This document shows, one piece after another, positions 16,144-24,462 of a stretch of DNA of 64,000 nt; the first letter of the stretch is position 1, and every line of letters begins with the position of its first letter. The DNA comes from CAYWWM01 sp965198025. Its GTDB lineage: Bacteria; Acidobacteriota; Terriglobia; 2-12-FULL-54-10. The translations under genes and the position numbers were made by a program. Below the pieces are notes generated by a model. That model saw nothing but the letters and a program-made list of their open reading frames with translations. It made no database searches and was not told where the DNA came from. The stretch spans positions 1,178,001 through 1,242,000 of the forward strand of contig OZ240237.1 in NCBI GenBank assembly GCA_965198025.1. Reading direction: 5' to 3'.

Positions 16144-17799
16144 ATGCCAAGACAGAGTAATGAGGTAACGAAGTCCGTTTCCGGTATCGGCGCCCAACAA
16201 CCCCCAGAATTCCATTCTCCCAGCTCGTTTACCACCATCAGCGGAGTTCCGATCCGGGAGCTCTACACCGGCGCTGACCTGCTGGATCTGGACTATGGGA
16301 GGGACCTGGGTGATCCCGGGGAGTTTCCCTATGTGCGAGGCATTCACCGCGACATGTACCGCGGCAAGCTCTGGACGATGCGGCAGTTCAGCGGCTTTGC
16401 CACCCCGGAGGAGACCAACCGACGCTATCGCTATTTGCTCTCCCAGGGACAAACCGGACTCTCGGTCGCCTTCGATCTTCCGACGCTGATGGGCTACGAC
16501 GCGGATGACCCGCTGGCTGAAGGGGAGGTCGGCAAGTGTGGTGTCTCCGTCTGCTCGCTTGAGGACATGGAAGTCCTCTTCGCGGGGATCCCTCTGGAGT
16601 CGGTCACCGCCTCGATGACCATCAACTCCCCGGCGGCCATCCTGTGGGCGATGTACCTGGTTGTGGCGGAACGGCAGGGCGCGGACTGGCGCAAGATTTC
16701 CGGGACGATCCAGAATGACATCTTGAAGGAATACATCGCGCAGAAGGAATTCATCTTTCCGCCCGTGCCCTCCATGCGTCTCGTGACCGATACGATCGAG
16801 TTCGCCACGAGGGAGGTTCCGCGTTTTCACCCCATCTCGATCAGCGGGTATCACATCCGCGAGGCCGGCTCGACTGCTGTGCAAGAACTCGCCTTCACCC
16901 TGCGCGACGGCATCGAATACGTCGAACACGCCGTCCGCCGCGGGCTGGGCGTGGACGAATTTGCTCCGCGCCTCTCGTTTTTCTTCAACGCCCACAGCGA
17001 CTTTTTCGAGGAGATCGCCAAGTACCGGGCAGCGCGCAAGGTCTGGGCTCAGGTCATGCGCCAACGTTTCGGCGCCAAGGACCGGCGCTCGCTGATGTGC
17101 CGCTTCCACACGCAGACCGCCGGGTGCTCGCTCACCGGGCAGCAGCCCTATAACAACGTGGTCCGCACGGCGCTGCAAGGCTTGGCCGCCGTCCTCGGCG
17201 GAACGCAGTCGCTGCACACCAACGCCCTCGATGAAGCCCTCGCTCTTCCGACCGAGGCCGCCGCGTTGCTGGCTCTGCGCACCCAGCAGGTTCTGGCGCA
17301 CGAAAGCGGCGTCACACAGACGGTCGATCCGCTCGGCGGATCGTACTTTCTGGAGCGCCTCACGCTCGACATGGAACAGGCCTGCTACGATTACTTCCAG
17401 CGGATTGACGAGATGGGAGGCATGGTTGCGGCCATTGAGCACGGCTTTCCGCAGCGCGAGATCGCGCAAGCCTCCTACGATTACCAGCGTGCGGTCGAAT
17501 CGCGTGAAAGGGTCGTGGTCGGTGTTAATTCCTACGCCGCTGAGCAGTCGCTCCCGGCAATTCTTTCGATCGACACGGCGGCCCTCGACTGGCAGGTGGA
17601 GAAGCTCCGGAAGCTCCGCACCCGCCGCGACGCCGTGCGTGCGGACTCCGCCCTGGATGCGCTGGAGCGGTCCGTCCGGGCTCGCGAGAACTTAATGCCC
17701 CTGATCCTGGACTGCGTCCGCGCGTATTGCACACTCGGAGAAATCTCGAACCGCCTGCGCGGCGTCTTCGGTGTATACGTCGAATCCAGTATTCTGTAG
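16144..17799 (+). CDS. Coenzyme-B12 acyl-CoA mutase, large subunit (isobutyryl-CoA-mutase type residues)
   Basis: 551 residues, the substrate-binding TIM barrel of the methylmalonyl-CoA mutase family without the C-terminal B12-binding domain, so a separate small subunit is needed; none is in the window. Conserved blocks: TMRQFSGFATPEETNRRY, GLSVAFDLPTLMGYD, ISGYHIREAGSTAVQE (H237), RFHTQTAGCSL. Residues that set substrate choice are F82 and Q200. The spacing between them and to H237 (118 and 37) equals that of Y89, R207 and H244 in methylmalonyl-CoA mutase, where Tyr and Arg bind the carboxylate. Phe and Gln are the known isobutyryl-CoA mutase pair. It probably rearranges an uncharged acyl-CoA such as isobutyryl/butyryl-CoA. 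Confidence 0.9.
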   Translation: MPRQSNEVTKSVSGIGAQQPPEFHSPSSFTTISGVPIRELYTGADLLDLDYGRDLGDPGEFPYVRGIHRDMYRGKLWTMRQFSGFATPEETNRRYRYLLSQGQTGLSVAFDLPTLMGYDADDPLAEGEVGKCGVSVCSLEDMEVLFAGIPLESVTASMTINSPAAILWAMYLVVAERQGADWRKISGTIQNDILKEYIAQKEFIFPPVPSMRLVTDTIEFATREVPRFHPISISGYHIREAGSTAVQELAFTLRDGIEYVEHAVRRGLGVDEFAPRLSFFFNAHSDFFEEIAKYRAARKVWAQVMRQRFGAKDRRSLMCRFHTQTAGCSLTGQQPYNNVVRTALQGLAAVLGGTQSLHTNALDEALALPTEAAALLALRTQQVLAHESGVTQTVDPLGGSYFLERLTLDMEQACYDYFQRIDEMGGMVAAIEHGFPQREIAQASYDYQRAVESRERVVVGVNSYAAEQSLPAILSIDTAALDWQVEKLRKLRTRRDAVRADSALDALERSVRARENLMPLILDCVRAYCTLGEISNRLRGVFGVYVESSIL

Positions 17800-17955
17800 C
17801 CCCGAGGCCTGTCCGTTGAGCAACCGGTCCCTTGCCGACCATATTCACAAACCACTGCGTTTCCGGCTTTTCGGGCTATAATTGGCTCACTGCGATGCCT
17901 CTGGCATCGCGGGGGGCGACTGACGCAGACTAGACAGAAAGTGAGGGAACCAACT

Positions 17956-18690
17956 ATGAGGATTGGCGGAAAGACTCCATGGCCCCGCACGGTCGGCGGA
18001 AATCCCGGCGCGGGCCTGGCTCGGCGGGAATTCTTGTATCGGGCGGGAATCGGCGGCGCCTTATTGACCGTTTCGGGGAGCGCTCTGTTCAACGTCCCCG
18101 GAGCCTTCGCACAAGAACTGGTTCAAACGGCGGCGCAGGGCGAGGGGCCGTTTTATCCGGACAATCTGCCGCTCGACACGGACAACGACCTGTTCGTCAT
18201 CAACGATGCCATTACGCCCGCAGTCGGAGAGGTCACCTGGCTGAGCGGACGCGTGCTCGACCGGCGGGGGGACCCGGTGCGCGGCGCGCTGGTTGAAATC
18301 TGGCAAGTGGATGGCAACGGCGTCTATCTCCACAGCGGGAGCGACAACGGGCAGAAGCGTGACCGCAATTTCCAGGGCTTTGGACGCTTCATAACCGGCA
18401 CTAGCGGCGAGTACCTGTTTCGCACCGTCAAACCCGTCCCGTACGCGACCCGCACTTCGCATATTCATTTCCAGGTGGAGATCCCGAAGCAGCACAAGTT
18501 CGTCACACAGATGTATATCGAAGGCGAACCGCTCAATGCCAAGGACCGTCTCTACAATGCGGTCGAGGATCCGAAGGCGCGCGCGTCCATCACCGTGCCG
18601 TTTCGGCCGCTTCCGAACACGCGCATCGGCGAGTTGGCGGCCAGGTTCGACATCGTGCTCGGCTACACGCCGGAGGACCCCCGGGGCTAG
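17956..18690 (+). CDS. Tat-exported intradiol ring-cleavage dioxygenase
   Basis: 244 residues. A twin-arginine signal (LARREFLYRAGIGGALL) is followed by a catechol/protocatechuate-type intradiol dioxygenase domain. The four iron ligands are visible: Y124 (NGVYLHS), Y163 (PVPYATR), H169 and H171 (SHIHFQV); the two tyrosines are 39 residues apart, as in protocatechuate 3,4-dioxygenase. The loop between the second Tyr and first His is short, as in other exported members. It should open catechol-like rings outside the cytoplasm. A perfect -10 box TATAAT lies at 17877-17882, without a good -35. ATG 17956 was preferred to GTG 17941. Confidence 0.87.
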   Translation: MRIGGKTPWPRTVGGNPGAGLARREFLYRAGIGGALLTVSGSALFNVPGAFAQELVQTAAQGEGPFYPDNLPLDTDNDLFVINDAITPAVGEVTWLSGRVLDRRGDPVRGALVEIWQVDGNGVYLHSGSDNGQKRDRNFQGFGRFITGTSGEYLFRTVKPVPYATRTSHIHFQVEIPKQHKFVTQMYIEGEPLNAKDRLYNAVEDPKARASITVPFRPLPNTRIGELAARFDIVLGYTPEDPRG

Positions 18691-18761
18691 GGACGCGGGC
18701 CGCGAATGAAGCAGCGCACTGCGGCCTCAACCGCAAATTTCTAATCACTGGAGGATTTTCT

Positions 18762-19400
18762 GTGTCGAGAACCCATTTTCTGATCGCTCTGTTTGCTCTT
18801 GCTGTCATCCTGTCGCCTGGCTTTGCCCGCGCGCAGGCGCTGCCGCGCGTTTACGTGGAAGGGCGCTTCGGAACCCTCCATATCCCCGCCGGCGGGTTTC
18901 TGGATGTCGGGGAAGGAAACCATTTCAACTTCGGAGGCCTCTTTGCGTATCGCCCCTCTGTGGAACAGGACTACTTCTGGAACCGCTTCACGGGGCGTCT
19001 CTCGCTCGATGGGACTGGAATTGGCGGGGAAGATATCTCGTCCGGATTTCGGACTCGCGAGCGGTTCTATCTCTTGAACTTTGCGGTCGGGCTTGACCTA
19101 GTGCAGGCGGAGCGTGGCGCGTTCACGATCCACGGCGGCAACGCGATTTCGCGCAACAGCTTGGTCCTGCAGGGCTTTTCGCAGTTCGGCGGCTCGCTCG
19201 GGACGGGTGGCTTCGTGGATGCTTGCAGCAGTTTCCAGCAAGACGTTTGTGCCAGCAATTGGGGCCTGCTCGGGAACTACGGCATCGCCGCCCGTTTTGC
19301 GCCCGTCGAAAGCTGGACTTCCTTCTTTGTCGGCGCCGACTATACCCGCTACGCCGGCAGGAAGAACCAGTTCGTGGTCACTACGGGCCTTGCGTTTTAG
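18762..19400 (+). CDS. Exported small outer-membrane beta-barrel protein
   Basis: 212 residues: a signal peptide (FLIALFALAVILSPGFARAQ), then alternating polar/aromatic strands (RFYLLNFAVGLDLV, SFFVGADYTRY) and a C-terminus ending VTTGLAF with a terminal Phe, as expected for a small OmpA/opacity-type barrel. Two cysteines (DACSSFQQDVC) could form a loop disulfide. GTG 18762 is preceded by GGAGG at good spacing. No family name can be given. Confidence 0.72.
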   Translation: MSRTHFLIALFALAVILSPGFARAQALPRVYVEGRFGTLHIPAGGFLDVGEGNHFNFGGLFAYRPSVEQDYFWNRFTGRLSLDGTGIGGEDISSGFRTRERFYLLNFAVGLDLVQAERGAFTIHGGNAISRNSLVLQGFSQFGGSLGTGGFVDACSSFQQDVCASNWGLLGNYGIAARFAPVESWTSFFVGADYTRYAGRKNQFVVTTGLAF

Positions 19401-19410
19401 ATCTTGAAAA

Positions 19411-20583
19411 ATGACCCAAGCCATAGAGACCGAACGCCTGCCGCTAACTTCGCTCACTCCGGATGAGGATCTCTTCCGCTCCTCCGTCCGCCAGTACGCC
19501 CGTGAGCGCATCACCCCGCTAGTGCGCGAGATGGACGAAAAAGGCGAGTTCTCGCTCGACCTGATCCGCGACTTCTTCCAGATGGGTTGGATGGGGATCG
19601 AGATTCCCGAGTCGCTGGGCGGCTCCGAAGGGACGTTCTTTCACTCGATTCTGGCGATAGAGGAGCTTTCGGCTGTGGACCCCTCCGCCGCGGTGGTGGT
19701 GGACGTCCAGAACACTTTAGTGATCAACCTGCTGATGCGTTGGGCCTCGGACGACCAGAAAAAGCGCTACCTGCCGCGCTTGGCTCGCGACACCGTCGGG
19801 ACCTACGCGCTGTCGGAAGCCGGCTCCGGCAGCGACGCTTTCGCCATGGCAACGGTGGCCGAAGATCGTGGCGACCACTTCCTGCTGCGCGGCCGCAAGC
19901 TCTGGATCACCAACGCCAAGGAAGCTGGCCTGTTTCTCATTTTCGCCAACGCCAATCCCGAAGCCGGCTATCGCGGCATCACCACGTTCCTGGTCGAGCG
20001 CGATTTTCCCGGCTTTGCGGTGGGGCGCAAGGAGGACAAGCTCGGCATCCGCGCTTCGAGCACCTGCGAGCTGCTGCTCGACGACTGCCGCGTCCCGCGC
20101 GGGAACGTCATCGGTGAGGTTGGCCAGGGTTATAAGATCGCCATCGAAACCCTGAACGAAGGCCGCATCGCTATCGGTGCGCAGATGACTGGTCTTGCCC
20201 AGGGAGCGCTCGACCACGCCGTCCGCTACGCCAAGGAGCGTAAACAATTCGGCAAACCCATTGCCGAGTTCCAGGCCATCCAGTTCCAGATTGCCGGGAT
20301 GGCGACGGAGATCGAGGCCGCGCGCCTCATGGTCTACAACGCCGCGCGTTTGAAGGAATGCGGCCGCCCCTTCGCCAAAGAGGCCGCCATGGCCAAGTAC
20401 TACGCCTCGCAGGTCGCCGAGCGTACCGCCTCGTTGGCCATCGAAATCTTCGGCGGAGTCGGCTTCACCAAGGACTATCCCGTCGAAAAGCTCTACCGTG
20501 ATGCCAAGATCGGCAAGATTTACGAAGGCACGTCCAACATCCAGCTTCAGACGATCTCCAAAGCCATCCTCAACCCGCGCTGA
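19411..20583 (+). CDS. Acyl-CoA dehydrogenase
   Basis: 390 residues, full length. FAD-enzyme blocks: YALSEAGSGSDAFAM, LWITNAKEAGLFLIF, and the catalytic glutamate in KIYEGTSNIQ (about E372), the position used by short-chain and branched-chain acyl-CoA dehydrogenases. It oxidises an acyl-CoA to the 2-enoyl-CoA and passes electrons to ETF. The nearby acyl-CoA mutase with isobutyryl-type residues suggests a short or branched C4 acyl-CoA as one candidate substrate, which is inference. It starts 10 bp after the barrel gene. Confidence 0.92.
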   Translation: MTQAIETERLPLTSLTPDEDLFRSSVRQYARERITPLVREMDEKGEFSLDLIRDFFQMGWMGIEIPESLGGSEGTFFHSILAIEELSAVDPSAAVVVDVQNTLVINLLMRWASDDQKKRYLPRLARDTVGTYALSEAGSGSDAFAMATVAEDRGDHFLLRGRKLWITNAKEAGLFLIFANANPEAGYRGITTFLVERDFPGFAVGRKEDKLGIRASSTCELLLDDCRVPRGNVIGEVGQGYKIAIETLNEGRIAIGAQMTGLAQGALDHAVRYAKERKQFGKPIAEFQAIQFQIAGMATEIEAARLMVYNAARLKECGRPFAKEAAMAKYYASQVAERTASLAIEIFGGVGFTKDYPVEKLYRDAKIGKIYEGTSNIQLQTISKAILNPR

Positions 20584-20768
20584 GATGTGCTGTTTCGCGG
20601 TTCAGTTTCCCCGCCTGATTCAAAAGGTTTCCGTTTGGAGGTCCACACTTCCCGAGCCTTCGTCCTCGACCCGGCGCCGTGTTGGTCGGGAGGTATGGAT
20701 TGGGAGATCCATTCGCTTTCTGTAGTCAAAAAGGGGAAACGAGGGTATCATGATTTGAGGAGAGTTCC

Positions 20769-21833
20769 ATGAGGGCTGTTCTGTGGGGACGGCATGTTTT
20801 CTGCCTGAGTCTCTTACTCCTTTTTGTGCGCGTCGGATCCGCCGTTTTGCCGAATAGTTTCAACGGCTGGCAGACGAGTAGCTTTCGTCCGATCCCTGCC
20901 AGTCTGCTCGGTCAGTTTGCCGGGGACGACACCTTGTTGCTTCATGAATACGGATTTACCTCCGGTGAGCGCCGCGAATACACACGCAATGGTTCGTTGC
21001 TCTCAGTTACCCTGTGGCAGATGCGGGATGCTACCGGAAGCTATGGTGTCTATACGTTTTTCCGGGAACCGGGCATGGAGGAGCAGGAAGGGGAAGGCTC
21101 CATGGTCGTGGGGCAGGGCCGCTGGCTGGCCCGCCGCGGGGTGTACGTGATCGACGCCCGGGGCGAGAGTCTCAGCCGCGACGAGGCTCCTATGCTGCTG
21201 ACCGAAATACCGGCCGGTCGTCGTGGGCGGGAAGTTCTTCCCCAATTACCCGACTATCTCCCGGAGGAGGACCAGATCCCTAACAGTACGAGGTTCCTGG
21301 TGGGCCCGGTTGCGTTCGAGCGGATGGCGACCCGCCTTTCTCCTTCGGCGATCGGTTTTAATCTAGGCGCTGAAGCTGCCATCGCTCAATACAGCGCGGA
21401 GGGCAGCCATTCGCGTTTCCTGCTCGTCAGCTATGCCACCCCCCAACTCGCTGCCAGACAACTCCAGAGCTTTGAAGAGACTTCCCCAAAGTCCGACCCG
21501 GAAGATCAAAGTCCTGTTTACATTCGCCGCGAAGGGTCCCTACTGGCTTTTGCCCTGGATGCTCCGCAGCAGGAGGTTGCCGAGAACCTGTTCGACGGCA
21601 TTCGCTATGAGAGCGTCATCACATGGAACGAGCGTGCCCCGACGCTAAGGGACAACGTTGGAGATCTTCTGCTGGCCGCCCTCTTATTGACCGGGTTTTG
21701 CTTGCTTATTACCTTGGTTGCCGGGATTTCCTTCGGTGGACTCCGCTATTTGGCCAAGAAATTCCTGCCTTGGGCTGTGTTCGACCGTCCTTCCCAGATA
21801 GAGATCATACGCCTTAACATATCTGACAAATAA
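20769..21833 (+). CDS. Exported membrane-anchored protein of unknown function (DUF6599-like)
   Basis: 354 residues: an N-terminal signal (VFCLSLLLLFVRVGSA), a periplasmic domain from NSFNGWQTSSF through YGVYTFFREPG, and one C-terminal transmembrane helix (LLLAALLLTGFCLLITLVAG) with a short cytoplasmic tail. It resembles a conserved acidobacterial family, which I believe is DUF6599; no enzyme motif is visible. ATG 20769 follows GAGGAGAG. A weak promoter (TAGTCA, 17 nt, TATCAT at 20746-20751) lies just upstream. The end of the gene is less GC-rich and runs into the AT-rich island. Confidence 0.68.
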   Translation: MRAVLWGRHVFCLSLLLLFVRVGSAVLPNSFNGWQTSSFRPIPASLLGQFAGDDTLLLHEYGFTSGERREYTRNGSLLSVTLWQMRDATGSYGVYTFFREPGMEEQEGEGSMVVGQGRWLARRGVYVIDARGESLSRDEAPMLLTEIPAGRRGREVLPQLPDYLPEEDQIPNSTRFLVGPVAFERMATRLSPSAIGFNLGAEAAIAQYSAEGSHSRFLLVSYATPQLAARQLQSFEETSPKSDPEDQSPVYIRREGSLLAFALDAPQQEVAENLFDGIRYESVITWNERAPTLRDNVGDLLLAALLLTGFCLLITLVAGISFGGLRYLAKKFLPWAVFDRPSQIEIIRLNISDK

Positions 21834-21876
21834 CAAGTTTTTAAATCAATGAGATACACGAGGAGAGCGGTTATTG

Positions 21877-21890
21877 GCCAAAATTTTGGC
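21877..21890. promoter_or_regulatory. Perfect 14-bp palindrome, possible operator
   Basis: GCCAAAATTTTGGC is a perfect inverted repeat inside the AT-rich stretch upstream of the gap promoter. It lies about 90 bp before the -35 box at 21982. No known regulator is assigned. Confidence 0.35.
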
Positions 21891-21981
21891 TCCCGGAATA
21901 CAAATCGTGACAGTATATGGCATAGCTGTAAGTTGTTGAAAAATAAAGACAACAAATTCAATCAGTTTGCTGAAATTTTCC

Positions 21982-22011
21982 TTGACAACGGACGCGGAGG
22001 GGGCATAAGAT
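21982..22011 (+). promoter_or_regulatory. Sigma-70-like promoter upstream of gap
   Basis: Consensus TTGACA (21982-21987), then TAAGAT (22006-22011, 18-nt spacer) or CATAAG (22004-22009, 16-nt spacer) as the -10 box. The predicted start is about 22016-22019, directly before two hairpins. Confidence 0.6.
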
Positions 22012-22016
22012 CATGT

Positions 22017-22095
22017 CAAAGTTTTGACGGTTGTGCATTCGTCGAAACTATTCTCCTTTTTCATTAGTGCCTACCGTTTCGGTAGGCCTTTTTTT
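22017..22095 (+). ncRNA. Candidate small RNA or attenuating leader upstream of gap
   Basis: A transcript from the promoter at 21982-22011 would be about 79 nt. It would fold into a 9-bp hairpin (GTTTTGACG 22021-22029 with CGTCGAAAC 22040-22048, one G-T pair), a short unpaired stretch, and a terminator hairpin with a T run. No start codon with a ribosome site lies inside. It could be a free-standing RNA or a leader whose terminator limits gap-pgk expression. Evidence is structural only; no known RNA family was recognised. Confidence 0.42.
22069..22095 (+). terminator. Rho-independent terminator 56 bp before gap
   Basis: Stem GCCTACC / GGTAGGC (22069-22075 and 22081-22087), loop GTTTC, then C and seven T. 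It stands between a promoter and the gap start codon, so it either ends a short RNA or acts as an attenuator. Confidence 0.85.
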
Positions 22096-22151
22096 GTTTC
22101 CACCCGAGCATCCGTCGGGGATTATGAAAATCTGTTCTGGGAAACGAGGTC

Positions 22152-23159
22152 ATGAGTATTCGCGTTGGAATTAACGGATTTGGAAGAATCGGGCGCAATA
22201 TCTATCGCGCCTCACTCGGCGATCCGGAAGTAGAGTTCGTAGCGGTAAACGATATTACCGATCCCAAGACGCTGGCTCATTTGCTCCAGTACGACTCCAT
22301 TTTGGGGAACCTGAAGAGCTCGGTCGGCCACATCCAAGACTGCCTGCAGGTGGACGGAAAGAATCTTCGCGTATTCGCGGAGCGCGACCCGGAGAAGATT
22401 GCCTGGGATTCCGTCGGGGCGCAGGTGGTGGTGGAATCAACCGGCCTGTTCACCAATGCCGCCGATGCGCGAAAGCATCTGCGGGGAGGGGTCAAGAAGG
22501 TGATCATTTCGGCCCCTGCCACGGAAGAGGACGTGACCCTGGTGCTCGGAGTCAACGACGGCATGTATGATCCTGCGAAGCATCACATTCTTTCGAATGC
22601 ATCCTGTACCACTAACTGCCTGGCGCCGGTCGCGAAGGTGGTGAATGACAATTTCACCATCCGCAGCGGTACCATGACGACGATCCACTCCTATACGAAT
22701 GACCAGCAGCTTCTGGACCTGCCGCACAGGGACTTGCGCCGGGCGCGCGCGGCGGCCCTTTCGATGATTCCCACCTCCACGGGAGCTGCCAAGGCAATCT
22801 ACCTGGCGATTCCGGAGCTCAGAGGCAAGCTCGACGGCTTTGCCATGCGGGTTCCCACCCCGAATGTTTCGGTCGTGGATCTGGTGGTTTTTGTGGAGAA
22901 AGCGACCTCTGTGGAAGCAGTGAATCGTGCACTCAAAGCTGCCGCGAACGGGCCGATGGAGGGAATCCTCGGGTACACAGAAGAGCAGTTGGTCTCCGCC
23001 GACTTCCGGGGCGATGAGCACTCATCCATCGTCGACGCACCGCTCACGCGGGTGATCTCGGGAAACTGCGTCAAGGTAATCTCCTGGTACGACAATGAGT
23101 GGGGTTACTCCTGCCGGGTGCGGGACTTGATCAAGTTTGTGGCTGCCAAAGGCTTGTAA
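22152..23159 (+). CDS. gap: Type I glyceraldehyde-3-phosphate dehydrogenase
   Basis: 335 residues, normal length. N-terminal NAD-binding GINGFGRIGRN, Asp in AVNDITD typical of NAD preference, catalytic cysteine C152 in SNASCTTNCLAP, and SWYDNEWGYSCR near the end. It converts glyceraldehyde-3-phosphate to 1,3-bisphosphoglycerate in glycolysis and gluconeogenesis. pgk follows after 88 bp on the same strand. A promoter-hairpin-terminator element stands upstream and may control it. Confidence 0.97.
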   Translation: MSIRVGINGFGRIGRNIYRASLGDPEVEFVAVNDITDPKTLAHLLQYDSILGNLKSSVGHIQDCLQVDGKNLRVFAERDPEKIAWDSVGAQVVVESTGLFTNAADARKHLRGGVKKVIISAPATEEDVTLVLGVNDGMYDPAKHHILSNASCTTNCLAPVAKVVNDNFTIRSGTMTTIHSYTNDQQLLDLPHRDLRRARAAALSMIPTSTGAAKAIYLAIPELRGKLDGFAMRVPTPNVSVVDLVVFVEKATSVEAVNRALKAAANGPMEGILGYTEEQLVSADFRGDEHSSIVDAPLTRVISGNCVKVISWYDNEWGYSCRVRDLIKFVAAKGL

Positions 23160-23247
23160 CGGAAGGAAGAGCCAGAGGCAGAAGTTCGAATCGAAGTGGT
23201 TTCCTCCTCCGCATCGGAATCCTTACCCTTGATTGCTGGACAAAGAG

Positions 23248-24441
23248 ATGCCTAAGCTGTCGATCCACGACGTTGATCTTCATGGCAAACGTGTTTTCGT
23301 GCGGGTGGATTTCAATGTGCATCTTTCTGAGAGGGGGGGCATCACGAACGATACGCGGATTCGCCAAACGGTGCGGACGATTGAGTACGCGCTGGGGCAG
23401 GGCGCGCGCCTGATCCTGGCCAGCCATCTCGGCCGACCTAAGGGCAAGTTCAATCCGAAGATGAGCCTGGCGCCTGTGGCGGCTCATCTGGCGGGCCTCC
23501 TGAACCGGCCGGTTTCGTTCGTGGTGGACTGCGTTGGCCCCGCGGCGGAGCAGGCGGCTGCCGCACTCCAGAACGGCGAAGTCCTGTTGCTCGAGAACCT
23601 GCGCTTTCATCCCGAAGAGGAGGCCAACGATCCTGCGTTTGCCGAGCAACTGGCGAGGTTGGCGGATGTCTACGTCAACGATGCATTTGGAGCGGCTCAC
23701 CGCGCTCATGCTTCGACCGTCGGCATGACTCGGTTCTTCTCTCAGGCGGCGGCAGGATTTCTGATGGCCAAGGAACTGGATTACCTCACGCGGGCCACTT
23801 CGAACCCGGTGCGCCCGTTCGTGACCGTGCTGGGAGGGGCCAAGGTCTCCGACAAGATTGCGGTGATCGAGAACCTGCTGCCGATTGTGGATGCGCTGTT
23901 GATCGGTGGCGCGATGGCCTATACCTTCCTGCGCGCCGTTGGACGACCCACCGGTAAATCGCTGGTGGAGGAAGGCAAGGTAGACATGGTAAACCGTGTC
24001 CTGCGCGCCGCCCAAGCGCCAGATCATCGATTACAGCTACCCATAGACCATCTGATCGCTGCGAAGATAGACTCATCTTCCCCGACGCAGGTGCTGGATG
24101 GGACCGGGATGGTGATCCCGGAAGACTACCTGGGAGTGGACATCGGCCCCGGGACCATCGATCTCTATTGCGCTGAGATTGCCCGAGCCAAAACGGTCCT
24201 CTGGAATGGTCCGATGGGCATCTTTGAGATCAAACCGTTTGCTCAGGGGACCATGGCGGTTGCCAAGGCACTGGCTTCCTTTGGGGGTACCAGCATCGTC
24301 GGAGGAGGGGATTCGATTGCAGCTCTCGCGGCCGCCAAGGTCGAAGGCAAGATCACCCACATTTGTACGGGTGGAGGAGCATCGCTCGAGTTCCTGGCGG
24401 GGAAAAAATTGCGAGGAGTCGAGGCGCTGACTGACAAATAA
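23248..24441 (+). CDS. pgk: Phosphoglycerate kinase
   Basis: 397 residues. Substrate-binding RVDFNVHL and ASHLGRPKGK near the N-terminus, FVTVLGGAKVSDK in the middle, and the nucleotide-binding end GGGDSIAALA with CTGGGASLEFLAGK. It catalyses the ATP-forming glycolytic step following GAPDH, and the gene order gap-pgk is the common one. ATG 23248 fits the family start MPKLSIHDVDLHGKRV; an in-frame TTG lies 15 bp upstream. Confidence 0.97.
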   Translation: MPKLSIHDVDLHGKRVFVRVDFNVHLSERGGITNDTRIRQTVRTIEYALGQGARLILASHLGRPKGKFNPKMSLAPVAAHLAGLLNRPVSFVVDCVGPAAEQAAAALQNGEVLLLENLRFHPEEEANDPAFAEQLARLADVYVNDAFGAAHRAHASTVGMTRFFSQAAAGFLMAKELDYLTRATSNPVRPFVTVLGGAKVSDKIAVIENLLPIVDALLIGGAMAYTFLRAVGRPTGKSLVEEGKVDMVNRVLRAAQAPDHRLQLPIDHLIAAKIDSSSPTQVLDGTGMVIPEDYLGVDIGPGTIDLYCAEIARAKTVLWNGPMGIFEIKPFAQGTMAVAKALASFGGTSIVGGGDSIAALAAAKVEGKITHICTGGGASLEFLAGKKLRGVEALTDK

Positions 24442-24462
24442 GCCGGGTTTCAAAGCTTAGGA

